Source: Moraxella osloensis (GTDB taxonomy: Bacteria; Pseudomonadota; Gammaproteobacteria; Pseudomonadales; Moraxellaceae). Taken from it: a stretch of 64,000 nucleotides of DNA. Made by a program: the position numbers and the translations under genes. The stretch is taken from positions 1,054,001 through 1,118,000 of the forward strand of contig NZ_CP014234.1 in assembly GCF_001553955.1 (NCBI RefSeq), read 5' to 3'. Positions 39,501-48,316 of this stretch are shown here, one piece after another. Within the stretch, counting starts at the first letter, position 1; each line of letters starts with the position of its first letter. Below the pieces are notes generated by a model. It worked only from the letters and a program-made list of their open reading frames with translations, did no database searches and had not been told where the DNA came from.

Positions 39501-39588
39501 GGCAAAACAGCCAGTCGGTATGATGTCGATTGATAAATTGAAAAACCCACAATCGATAGAAAGTGGGCTTGAAGAAGAGAGTAATTAG
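36502..39588 (+). CDS. cas3: Cas2-3 fusion nuclease-helicase (I-F type)
   Basis: 1028 residues. The N-terminal 90 residues are a Cas2-like ferredoxin domain (MLVTFISQCEKKALNRTRR to WVVGRKDAFNNLG). The HD nuclease follows with AGILHDLGKIDPQFQQW (His-Asp at about 152-153) and downstream His residues (HHELSWLL, YWHHTRPY). The SF2 helicase has Walker A GPAGCGKT (about 444-451), the DEFH box (about 559-562), VSATP motif III (about 594) and LQRLGRLDRFD motif VI (about 740). Cas2-Cas3 fusion is diagnostic of type I-F. It degrades target DNA after recruitment by the Cas5fv/Cas7fv complex and takes part in adaptation with Cas1. Confidence 0.95.
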   Translation: MLVTFISQCEKKALNRTRRILDAFANRIGDNVWQTAITEDGLDTVKKLLRQSATKSTAVSCHRVRTRQRSELVWVVGRKDAFNNLGFVPVNWTTKGVFMDLPIETKNILANTHGQPLSQHLFAVGYLAYQIINKLKIDSPNLAKSAFIAGILHDLGKIDPQFQQWITKKSASPKFKVANEDEPEDIKLPDDGVHIDSTVKGLGKFTFETHPRHHELSWLLAASLLKDEKNLNPTQLAQIYHGIYWHHTRPYRKEDKYFSKAEGIDKLFIKSLTNTDIDKVINQLVAVLKDFKVIAKNFQSEDFDFANLLPTLSYPYQLTKNDLPLYKNYNDLSDEVAEFVKDVKPNALHNLVRMAVINADRIVSKMPSEDLAEYLAEGSLVYALDNILQQDTNLKIEIDRCIQGFNQSYPNSERNQSQDTASSQLAELTEIAEFDGRDNVAVLQGPAGCGKTKIALQWAAKTNVQKIVWVCPRVQVCLGILQDLTQADYLPNSKIEIFTGEYKKILTNGQRFEDIEETAVDDYFSGDIVITTIDQVVNNIISHQKIDGMMRFMQAHVVFDEFHELIPMAAFNLLFAELIEAKKMRKHQANTLLVSATPHDFYVKNVLQLDESDIVRVDSFNNADYQIEFKNYDDQNGEVSPLIIDKVTDNKVTFVITNTAQEAQLGFLLNQNDEHAILLHSKYTKQDKAEWFDRVYKCFKQNGSGNFQILRSGPIVQASLNISCERMFTDMTSPENWLQRLGRLDRFDSNNSLNIYTTVLPKSVETGKQSSSKAKFLANMNVWHSSVAWLNFVKDYIADKGDTVKINDLYQIYQAFYADEKCQEKVREDLNKSLKESVKLINDKIIDPISMPSRKKQKDGVAKIANVSLRGDNRFVQMAVCEVDNQLTPTFIDEYAYPEDTDHSKITIGLTESTNRIQGGRFEMRDSNKDLVTFMHKKHHNIMAGKYPNETFKATRFDWELLKLARSPEFPIYLSYTTKDLEPIGGERERHGYAMYYVKTAKQPVGMMSIDKLKNPQSIESGLEEESN

Positions 39589-39659
39589 TTTTTTAATGTG
39601 ATTGGGATAGCACAATAAATTTATCCTAATTTTAACTAACAAAATCGTAGGAGAAAATC

Positions 39660-40670
39660 ATGGAAAAAGTAACAGGTATTAAAAGTGTGGATTTTAAAAT
39701 CAAAGCTAGTGGGCATGGTGTAGTCAATTGGAACGGCTCAACAGAGCTTAAAACTTTAATTGATGGTACATGGAAAACCGTAACCAATCATAACATGCCA
39801 AAACTAAGAGGCTATACAAACAAGAAACTTGCTTCCAATGATAAAGGTGAAAAATTTGAAACCTTAAAAGAAGCAAATGAAGTTAATTTTGATGATACGC
39901 CACTATATATCAGCCAAAACTGTGTTCGATATCATTTATTCAAAGATGATGTGATTAACTGGCAACATCCAAAAATTCATGAAAATGTCGATAAAGTTTT
40001 ATGCTCAATGACAGGATTATTAAGAGGTTATGTTATTCCAAAAAATGAAAACAAACGTACTAGTCCTTTGTTATTGACAGATTTTTTAGAAATCGGGAAA
40101 AAAGGTAATTTTGAGCAATTAGGTAGAGCAGGTAGTAAAGAAAAGCAAGAAACCAAATCTGGCAAAGATAAAAGCAATTCGTTGTTCTCTAAAACCACTT
40201 TTGGCGACACAGAATATATCGCTTATGGCTCAATCAATATTGAGCAATTACAATTCATAGCTTTATCTAATGATTTTGGTCAAGAGGCTATTCAAATTAC
40301 TACTGACAAAGAGGGTGTTGAATTAGCTGAAAAAATTGAAAGCTATATTAAAACCTTAGATTTTGCTCATGGAGATATCAAAGCAACTTATCAAAATAAC
40401 TATGTTCGTAAAGGGACAATTTTTGCTGAAGGTCAAAAAGGTATTTTATTAAATGAATATGCTATAGACACTTTAGTCAAACAAATTCTCAATATGATAG
40501 AAAACTTAGGTTTTACTCAGGCTAAGGGCTATATGTATGTTGAGGATATTGAGGTTGATTATAATAACTTTAAACAGCCTAAAGATATGTTCCGAATTAA
40601 GAACAATAGTAATGAGATTAATCCACAAAAAAATGAGCCATACGCTATTTATTTTCAACAGGGTGAGTAA
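39660..40670 (+). CDS. cas7fv: Cas7fv backbone protein of type I-F2 (I-Fv)
   Basis: 336 residues at the position of the first effector gene. It forms the crRNA-binding filament of the minimal I-F variant described from Shewanella putrefaciens, which lacks the large Cas8f subunit. Assignment rests on gene order (cas1, cas2-3, this gene, cas5fv, cas6f), size, and Cas7-like features: NFDDTPLYISQNCVRYHLF and SMTGLLRGYVI resemble the Cas7/DevR region, and a Gly/Lys-rich loop (GKKGNFEQLGRAGSKEKQE) may be the thumb or web. AGGAG precedes the ATG. It is followed by cas5fv after two bases. Confidence 0.85.
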   Translation: MEKVTGIKSVDFKIKASGHGVVNWNGSTELKTLIDGTWKTVTNHNMPKLRGYTNKKLASNDKGEKFETLKEANEVNFDDTPLYISQNCVRYHLFKDDVINWQHPKIHENVDKVLCSMTGLLRGYVIPKNENKRTSPLLLTDFLEIGKKGNFEQLGRAGSKEKQETKSGKDKSNSLFSKTTFGDTEYIAYGSINIEQLQFIALSNDFGQEAIQITTDKEGVELAEKIESYIKTLDFAHGDIKATYQNNYVRKGTIFAEGQKGILLNEYAIDTLVKQILNMIENLGFTQAKGYMYVEDIEVDYNNFKQPKDMFRIKNNSNEINPQKNEPYAIYFQQGE

Positions 40671-40672
40671 TA

Positions 40673-41773
40673 ATGAAAATTATCATTGATTATGAATCTT
40701 CTTGGCAAAACTCATTTTTGACAGGTTCGAATGATGAACCTGTCAAAAAAAGAGAGTTTAAAGCATCTTCTAAGTCAAAAGAAGCGGAGGATGTAAAGCC
40801 AATTTCTCACAATACAATATTAGGTGTCTTGTCTAGGCTAATTGGTGACCAAAGAAAACTATATCAAGCAAAAAATAGTGAAAAATTTTATTTTAAAGAT
40901 ATGGATATTTCTTTTACAGAAACAAAAAATCCAGAAAAATGGATTGAGAAAGCGTTCTTAATTAATAAATCTGAGAATAGACCACCCCAAAGTAGCTTTA
41001 TCGGGGTATTAGATCAAGATGAACTTTTATTTTTTTCTGACTATTCTGCTACTCTTTGGTCAGTTTTAGATTTGAATTTTGAAGAATTAATGGATTTTAT
41101 TATTAACCCATCATTTAAGAAAATTGAAAATGAGGTATCTGTTACTCATATTTTAAATAGGGTTCAATTTGACCTTCAGCCAATGGATAGTATACTATTT
41201 TTTCAAGATAAAATTAATTTTGTTAAAGACAAAGTAATTCAAGAACATGCAAAAGAGACGCCAAGTGAGAAAAGAATTCAGAGTTTAAATGAAGAAATTT
41301 CAAGACTGGAAGATTCAGCAAGGGATAAAGATGTTATCAAATTCGAGAAAAAATTGAAAACTTGTATCAGCATTCTTGAAGACTTATTTCCTGAAGAATC
41401 CTATGTCGAAAAAAATAACTCAATTTATCCAATAAGATTGTATTCAGCAAGTCTTTATATCATGGTAAAGGAGTTTGAGAGAAAAGGTGTTGATATTTCA
41501 AAATATATTTCAAAAAGTGGAACTATTAAAGGATTTTCGAAACGAAATTTTAATGGTGTAAGAGATTTTCTTAATCCACTTATGGGCAATAGGAAAAAGA
41601 CAACTCACACACCTTACAATTTAACCAAAGCCAATGGTCAACTTGAAATCACATTGGATATTAATATTGAGCAAGCCAAAGAATTAAAGCAGATGATTGA
41701 TAACGCAGGCGTTTCTAGCTTTTATTTAGGTAAAAAAGGCTTGGCTTATGTATCCGATATTCGTTTACGCTAA
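40673..41773 (+). CDS. cas5fv: Cas5fv of type I-F2 (I-Fv)
   Basis: 366 residues, capping the crRNA 5' handle and, in the characterised I-Fv system, substituting for Cas8f in PAM recognition. Gene position, size and the absence of csy1/csy2 support this. A Cas5-like N-terminus (MKIIIDYESSWQNSFLTG) leads to HNTILGVLSRLIGDQRKLYQ. Residues of about 190-245 form a charged helical, coiled-coil-like segment (SLNEEISRLEDSARDKDVIK), which may equal the alpha-helical insertion of Cas5fv. The C-terminus reads SSFYLGKKGLAYVSDIRLR. The base composition is clearly more AT-rich than cas6f. Confidence 0.83.
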   Translation: MKIIIDYESSWQNSFLTGSNDEPVKKREFKASSKSKEAEDVKPISHNTILGVLSRLIGDQRKLYQAKNSEKFYFKDMDISFTETKNPEKWIEKAFLINKSENRPPQSSFIGVLDQDELLFFSDYSATLWSVLDLNFEELMDFIINPSFKKIENEVSVTHILNRVQFDLQPMDSILFFQDKINFVKDKVIQEHAKETPSEKRIQSLNEEISRLEDSARDKDVIKFEKKLKTCISILEDLFPEESYVEKNNSIYPIRLYSASLYIMVKEFERKGVDISKYISKSGTIKGFSKRNFNGVRDFLNPLMGNRKKTTHTPYNLTKANGQLEITLDINIEQAKELKQMIDNAGVSSFYLGKKGLAYVSDIRLR

Positions 41774-41782
41774 GGAAATTTC

Positions 41783-42379
41783 ATGAAGTACTATCAAGAA
41801 ATCACGCTAATCGCTGATGATATGCCTTTTTTTGAACTATGGAGTAAGATTTTCACCCAGCTCCACATCGCACTTGCCGATGTCAAAAACAGTCACGGTA
41901 TTGACACCATTGGGGTCAATTTTCCCAATTATCAATATAGCGAAAAACAGGGAAAAACCTTTGCTAGCTTGGGCTACAAACTACGCATTTTTGCCCCAAG
42001 TGAGCAGGCGTTGCAAACGCTGAATTTGGATAAATGGCTAGCGCGTTTGATAGATTATGTACATATCAAACGTATCCAGCCTGTACCCGAAGTGCATGGG
42101 CATGTGGTGGTGAGGCGTTACCGCTACAAGAATTTTGACAAAAAGGTGGCGGAGTTTGCCAACTTTAAGGGCATCAGTGACCAAGAAGCGTTGGCGCATT
42201 GTCTTGCCCATAAGCGTGCTATCAAACACTACCCTTTTATCACCCTAAAAAGTCAAACCACCCAAAATGACTATAAACTGTCAATTTGGCAAGAAGTGGC
42301 GAAGGATGAAAAAAGTGGCAACTTGAATACCTATGGGATGAATAATCAATCAGATGCGGTAACCGTTCCCCACTGGTAA
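41783..42379 (+). CDS. cas6f: Cas6f (Csy4) crRNA endoribonuclease
   Basis: Cleaves the repeat hairpin and stays bound to the crRNA 3' handle. 198 residues. The catalytic His is seen in FTQLHIALAD (His28, equivalent to Csy4 His29). The Arg-rich RNA-binding helix is VRRYRYKNFDKK. The C-terminal palm shows KRAIKHYPFITLKSQTT and ends VPHW, as in the family. AAGGAAA lies just before the ATG. It is last in the operon, followed by a terminator and the array leader. The repeat stem CCGCC/GGCGG fits its substrate type. Confidence 0.93.
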   Translation: MKYYQEITLIADDMPFFELWSKIFTQLHIALADVKNSHGIDTIGVNFPNYQYSEKQGKTFASLGYKLRIFAPSEQALQTLNLDKWLARLIDYVHIKRIQPVPEVHGHVVVRRYRYKNFDKKVAEFANFKGISDQEALAHCLAHKRAIKHYPFITLKSQTTQNDYKLSIWQEVAKDEKSGNLNTYGMNNQSDAVTVPHW

Positions 42380-42398
42380 TCAACCTTGCCGACAGACT

Positions 42399-42424
42399 AT
42401 AAGGGTGAATAACCCTTATTTTTG
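42399..42424 (+). terminator. Terminator of the cas operon
   Basis: Perfect stem ATAAGGGT / ACCCTTAT with a 5-base loop, followed by TTTTT, 20 bases past the cas6f stop. Confidence 0.8.
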
Positions 42425-42543
42425 ACTCAATAAAAATAGGTATAAATTTCAATCAGTTATATCCAGGCAGAAAATGTAGGGTAAAAAGGGTATTTTTACT
42501 TGGTAAGCCTTGCTATAACTGCTTTTTTTGGGATAAAATTCCG
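42425..42543 (+). promoter_or_regulatory. CRISPR leader
   Basis: AT-rich stretch between the cas terminator and the first repeat; it should hold the array promoter and adaptation signals. TTTCAATCAGTTA at 42447-42459 matches the IHF consensus WATCAANNNNTTR at all but one position. Leader polarity is supported by the degenerate terminal repeat at the far end. Confidence 0.6.
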
Positions 42544-45500
42544 ATTCACCGCCACATAGGCGGCTTAGAAAGTGTACCGTCTTGATTACTCTGACGGCGA
42601 ATAATTCACCGCCACATAGGCGGCTTAGAAAGTTAGCAAAAGTTTGAGTGATAATCCCGTCTAATTCACCGCCACATAGGCGGCTTAGAAAATTTTCGTC
42701 AGGCTTTATGCGTCTAACGTCTAATTCACCGCCACATAGGCGGCTTAGAAATAAATAATCGGTTTTATAGTTACCTTCAACAGATTCACCGCCACATAGG
42801 CGGCTTAGAAAACGAATTACAGCTATACAATGCGTTTTGTCATATTCACCGCCACATAGGCGGCTTAGAAATGATATCGAAGGTACGCCAGTTCCCACGG
42901 ATAATTCACCGCCACATAGGCGGCTTAGAAAAGTATCATCAGCGACCCAAGCTATGAAGATGAATTCACCGCCACATAGGCGGCTTAGAAATTAAGAGAT
43001 TAAAAAGCATAAAAATAAAAGCAATTCACCGCCACATAGGCGGCTTAGAAATAGGATTTTTGGTATTACCCCTAAACGTGATTATTCACCGCCACATAGG
43101 CGGCTTAGAAATGCAAAAACAGCGCGAGGTCTTATATACCAACATTCACCGCCACATAGGCGGCTTAGAAAACTTGTGTTGTCGACCGCAAAAATCATGC
43201 TGTATTCACCGCCACATAGGCGGCTTAGAAATGTAGCGGTTTAAATCGGCTGTTAGCTTGATAATTCACCGCCACATAGGCGGCTTAGAAATGCATATTT
43301 TGTCGCATCGCCAACGGCTGTTAATTCACCGCCACATAGGCGGCTTAGAAAATCGCTTAGACTGCAAGCCAAGTAGTTCGAAGATTCACCGCCACATAGG
43401 CGGCTTAGAAATAAAACAGTGATTGCGCCCAATACTGCGCCAGATTCACCGCCACATAGGCGGCTTAGAAAATTGACAGCGTTATACTCCAATGCCGTGC
43501 TAAATTCACCGCCACATAGGCGGCTTAGAAACTTTTAATTTGCGGTTAAGGTCATGAGTGACTATTCACCGCCACATAGGCGGCTTAGAAATAAGCTAAC
43601 TACACACAGGAGCGTTATCATGCATTCACCGCCACATAGGCGGCTTAGAAATGTTTCTGCAATCTCTTTAGAATTAGCCTGTTATTCACCGCCACATAGG
43701 CGGCTTAGAAATCAAGTGTGCTGGCGTCACCACTTTTTCTGTCATTCACCGCCACATAGGCGGCTTAGAAAACAGGTACAGCTTACCGCTTTGTATCCGA
43801 TATATTCACCGCCACATAGGCGGCTTAGAAAACGCTAGGTGTTTGCTCACTGGTAAGCTGTCCAATTCACCGCCACATAGGCGGCTTAGAAATTTTTTGT
43901 TGTCTGAAATTTAAGGATTGAACAATTCACCGCCACATAGGCGGCTTAGAAAAGTCTTTACCCCAGTTAAAGCGTAGCGGTGCAATTCACCGCCACATAG
44001 GCGGCTTAGAAAGCCATCACAGGCGGTTTTTTTATGGGCTAAAAATTCACCGCCACATAGGCGGCTTAGAAATGCATTTCAATGAGCCTATAATCATAGT
44101 CTAGATTCACCGCCACATAGGCGGCTTAGAAACATCAATATTCACCGATACTCATCAATACTCACTTCACCGCCACATAGGCGGCTTAGAAAACGAAGCG
44201 AATACCACGGCTTGTTTATCGAAACTTCACCGCCACATAGGCGGCTTAGAAATTGTGCGCTTTGTCTTTGCTAAACTCCCAAACTCTTCACCGCCACATA
44301 GGCGGCTTAGAAACAATCGGGTGCGCCTTTGAATACGTCTTGTGTCTTCACCGCCACATAGGCGGCTTAGAAAGTAGTGGCTGGGTTCGTGATAAGCACA
44401 GTCCGCTTCACCGCCACATAGGCGGCTTAGAAAGATACGAGTCGTTGGCAGTAAGTCATAAGTAACTTCACCGCCACATAGGCGGCTTAGAAAACGTTTG
44501 GGGCTGGACTTATCGAGAGATATCACTTCACCGCCACATAGGCGGCTTAGAAAGAAAAGGTCATGATTGACGCAGGTGGTTGGCGCTTCACCGCCACATA
44601 GGCGGCTTAGAAAATCATGCACCTGCGCTATGCTAGACAGTCTTTCTTCACCGCCACATAGGCGGCTTAGAAAAAAGGCTTGGTGAGTGGTTTAATTCAT
44701 CACACCTTCACCGCCACATAGGCGGCTTAGAAAAGCATGACGAGACCAGATGCCACATTCCTTGACTTCACCGCCACATAGGCGGCTTAGAAAATCAAGT
44801 TTTATTGAAGCTGCTTGTAACTGACCTTCACCGCCACATAGGCGGCTTAGAAAACAGTCAAACCGCGTTGAGCATAAACATTTTGCTTCACCGCCACATA
44901 GGCGGCTTAGAAATTTTTCGCCTTGCTCATAGATAAATGTTTTTTCTTCACCGCCACATAGGCGGCTTAGAAAAGGCATAAAAAACCCTGTTAGCGTGAA
45001 CTAACACTTCACCGCCACATAGGCGGCTTAGAAAATGCGCCCACTTAATGCTTTATTCTCATCCGCCTTCACCGCCACATAGGCGGCTTAGAAAATAAAA
45101 GGGCTGTCACCTTTGCCTGTACCACTCTTCACCGCCACATAGGCGGCTTAGAAAAAATCGGGGGAAGGCATGAATACTGGCTTTCACTTCACCGCCACAT
45201 AGGCGGCTTAGAAAGTTTCGGGAGAAAACAAATCTTCCCGATAATACTTCACCGCCACATAGGCGGCTTAGAAAACAATGAAGTATGTTATTCGTGTGCT
45301 TGAGCGCTTCACCGCCACATAGGCGGCTTAGAAAATCAGGCTTTACAATCACAATAATTTCCAGCTCTTCACCGCCACATAGGCGGCTTAGAAATTCCCC
45401 CGATTTGGGGACACGAATAAAATCTACTTCACCGCCACATAGGCGGCTTAGAAATATAACAAATAGCTGCCTAATAAGTTTTGTAAATTCACCGCCACAT

Positions 45501-48035
45501 AGGCGGCTTAGAAAGATATCACCGTCCCACTGTGCGCCACTGACAAATTCACCGCCACATAGGCGGCTTAGAAAATTTGCGTTGCAGGGTCTTGGATAAT
45601 TGACAAATTCACCGCCACATAGGCGGCTTAGAAAGACAAAGTTATGACGCTGACAGTATGGCAGAGATTCACCGCCACATAGGCGGCTTAGAAATATAAC
45701 AAATAGCTGCCTAATAAGTTTTGTAAATTCACCGCCACATAGGCGGCTTAGAAAGATATCACCGTCCCACTGTGCGCCACTGACAAATTCACCGCCACAT
45801 AGGCGGCTTAGAAAAAAGGCTGGTCGATGAATGGTACGCGCTGCCAATTCACCGCCACATAGGCGGCTTAGAAAAAGATACCGCAGACAGTCTAAACGCA
45901 CTTATAATTCACCGCCACATAGGCGGCTTAGAAAAGTCTGCTCAACCTTACTATCAACCTTCTGCTATTCACCGCCACATAGGCGGCTTAGAAAAAGCAT
46001 CGCATTTTATGTTGTCGTGAAGTGCAATTCACCGCCACATAGGCGGCTTAGAAAAATATCACCGTCCCACTGTGCGCCTGATACAAATTCACCGCCACAT
46101 AGGCGGCTTAGAAAACTTTAGTTGTGGTGCAGCATCCGCAGTTGCCATTCACCGCCACATAGGCGGCTTAGAAAATTGCGCTTGATAGTTTTAATACCTA
46201 CAACTTATTCACCGCCACATAGGCGGCTTAGAAAACCGTCAAAAAACAGCAAAGGTGAGCTACCTAATTCACCGCCACATAGGCGGCTTAGAAAAAAGCG
46301 TAAACCAAAACGCTCGATACTTGCGGATTCACCGCCACATAGGCGGCTTAGAAATTAGCGAGTTTCTCATAATGCACAGTATCGAAATTCACCGCCACAT
46401 AGGCGGCTTAGAAAGCATTAAACACCGCGCAGAACGTGGTGCAAAAATTCACCGCCACATAGGCGGCTTAGAAATAGCACTTTGTTTGTGCAGACAGTGG
46501 ACGGCAATTCACCGCCACATAGGCGGCTTAGAAAGCCAAGTCTAAATGCTTGTAGTGCCAATTCTTATTCACCGCCACATAGGCGGCTTAGAAAAGTCAT
46601 TGATGAATTGTCGAAATCCGACACCGATTCACCGCCACATAGGCGGCTTAGAAATGTACCTGTGCCGCCAATAAAAATCACGTTTGATTCACCGCCACAT
46701 AGGCGGCTTAGAAAAACAAATATCCACGCCTTCAAACGATTTGATAATTCACCGCCACATAGGCGGCTTAGAAACTTAAATTCGCAAACAGCAAGAGGAG
46801 CCCAACATTCACCGCCACATAGGCGGCTTAGAAATAGTTTTTGAGGCTAGGCTATCATTGCAAAATATTCACCGCCACATAGGCGGCTTAGAAATAGACT
46901 GTGGGGTTTTTCTTGCGCTTTGAGTTATTCACCGCCACATAGGCGGCTTAGAAATATAGTGACGCTACCATCCGCATTAACTATATATTCACCGCCACAT
47001 AGGCGGCTTAGAAATTCAACATCATCGTCATCTATATTAAATAACTATTCACCGCCACATAGGCGGCTTAGAAAACGCCTATTGCAAAGTTGTCGTACTC
47101 GGTCACATTCACCGCCACATAGGCGGCTTAGAAATAAAAACTCCTCAATCTGCTCAATCTGCATATATTCACCGCCACACAGGCGGCTTAGAAAATTATC
47201 TGTAGTGCTAGAGTGGTCTTACCTAAATTCACCGCCACACAGGCGGCTTAGAAATAAGCGTTGGGATGGTAACGCATGGGTTGAAGATTCACCGCCACAC
47301 AGGCGGCTTAGAAATTGCCCCAGCGCATGTGTCGTTTGCCGAAATGATTCACCGCCACATAGGCGGCTTAGAAAGTTGGGTGAATGATGGATATAATCTG
47401 ATAGCGATTCACCGCCACATAGGCGGCTTAGAAAGCTCGCTATCTCGCAAATAACTGGCATTGCTTATTCACCGCCACATAGGCGGCTTAGAAAGACAGC
47501 AAAAACAGCCAAGGCAGTCACTTTAGATTCACCGCCACATAGGCGGCTTAGAAAGAGATTGAATTATCCAAAGCCGTAGAGCCACAATTCACCGCCACAT
47601 AGGCGGCTTAGAAAACCACGCAAAACACCGATGCTCACTGAGCCTTATTCACCGCCACATAGGCGGCTTAGAAATTAACGCGCTCGGTCTTGCGATACCA
47701 CAACTCATTCACCGCCACATAGGCGGCTTAGAAATCATGGCTTGTTCAAGGTTCTATATCAATCTATATTCACCGCCACACAGGCGGCTTAGAAATTTTG
47801 ATGAACCCAATGAGGACGGTAAAGTTAATTCACCGCCACACAGGCGGCTTAGAAATTATAAAAATGGTTGAGATTGATACCGATTTTATTCACCGCCACA
47901 CAGGCGGCTTAGAAATATATGCAATATATCGTAAAATTTTAAACTCAATTCACCGCCACACAGGCGGCTTAGAAATTACGAGTCTTTGCCAACCTCATTT
48001 ACTGGCACTTCACCGCCGCATAGGCGACTGAGTCT
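42544..48035 (+). CRISPR. Type I-F CRISPR array, 92 repeats and 91 spacers
   Basis: Repeats are 28 bases, starting A/CTTCACCGCC and ending GGCGGCTTAGAAA, with a CCGCC/GGCGG hairpin as in other I-F repeats. Repeat starts are 60 bases apart except for four 61-base steps. The 5492-base span then gives 87 spacers of 32 and four of 33. The last repeat (48008-48035) is degenerate in its 3' half (GGCGACTGAGTCT), marking the old end. First-base and internal variants occur in blocks. Spacers at 45455 and 45515 recur at 45695 and 45755. The array is read from the leader at 42425. Confidence 0.99.
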
Positions 48036-48123
48036 TAATTAGTAAAACCGTAAAGTTTATTTATTTTTACTAAAGTGACCAAAAACAAGTGGGTGTGAAA
48101 TTAAAAGTCTTAAAAAAATGCGT

Positions 48124-48152
48124 GGTCACCAAATGGTCACCTTTTGGTCACC
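48124..48152 (+). repeat. Three GGTCACC direct repeats at 11-bp spacing
   Basis: GGTCACC occurs at 48124, 48135 and 48146, one helical turn apart, with AAAT or TTTT between. Partial copies lie nearby (AGTGACC at 48075, AGTGGTCA at about 48192). The arrangement suggests a protein-binding array or the remains of an element end. Confidence 0.5.
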
Positions 48153-48212
48153 GTTCAATTTCTGTAGTAAAAAAGGTGCCCAAAATCACAAAAGTGGTCA
48201 AAATTTCAATTC

Positions 48213-48316
48213 TCGAAAAACCACGTAAACACTTGATATCACTGCAATAAAAAAGCCCCAATCAATCGATTGGGGCTTTTGGAATATGGTAGGCATAATC
48301 TGACTCGAACAGACGA
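48213..48316 (-). repeat. Right copy of the 104-bp tRNA-end/terminator direct repeat (candidate attR)
   Basis: Direct-repeat partner of 29383-29486. On this side the tRNA-like sequence continues beyond the repeat (to about 48360), as expected if the original target gene lay to the right and the island inserted at its 3' end. Confidence 0.7.
48251..48280 (-). terminator. Terminator of the tRNA-like gene
   Basis: Perfect 13-bp stem AAAAGCCCCAATC / GATTGGGGCTTTT with a 4-base loop, immediately 3' of the tRNA-like sequence on the minus strand. Confidence 0.7.

Larger units (their letters stand above)
29383..48316. mobile_element. Candidate genomic island bounded by tRNA-end repeats
   Basis: The 18.9 kb between two 104-bp direct repeats carries arsBC/arsR, a TetR-controlled lipid operon, IS remnants and the whole I-F2 CRISPR-Cas locus. 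The repeats contain a tRNA 3' end, the classic integration target. No integrase remains inside, so the island may be immobile or passenger DNA of a lost element. The boundary interpretation is inferred. Confidence 0.4.

Noticed and set aside
36502-39588. Frameshift or split between the Cas2 part and the Cas3 part
   Set aside because: The frame is continuous; Cas2-Cas3 fusion is normal in type I-F.
39660-41773. Canonical I-F1 csy1-csy2-csy3 set
   Set aside because: There are only two genes, neither with the size expected of Csy1 (about 430 aa), and the gene order fits I-F2 instead.
35483-42379. Transposon-associated (Tn7-like, I-F3) CRISPR system
   Set aside because: Cas1 and a nuclease-helicase Cas2-3 with HD and helicase motifs are present, and no TniQ/TnsABC genes are seen.
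42449-48031. Many open frames of 60-260 codons with repeated FLSRLCGGE, SPPHRRLR or IHRHIGGLE units
   Set aside because: They are translations of the 28-bp CRISPR repeat in different frames; the repeat plus 32-bp spacer (60 bp) keeps the frame open. They are not genes.
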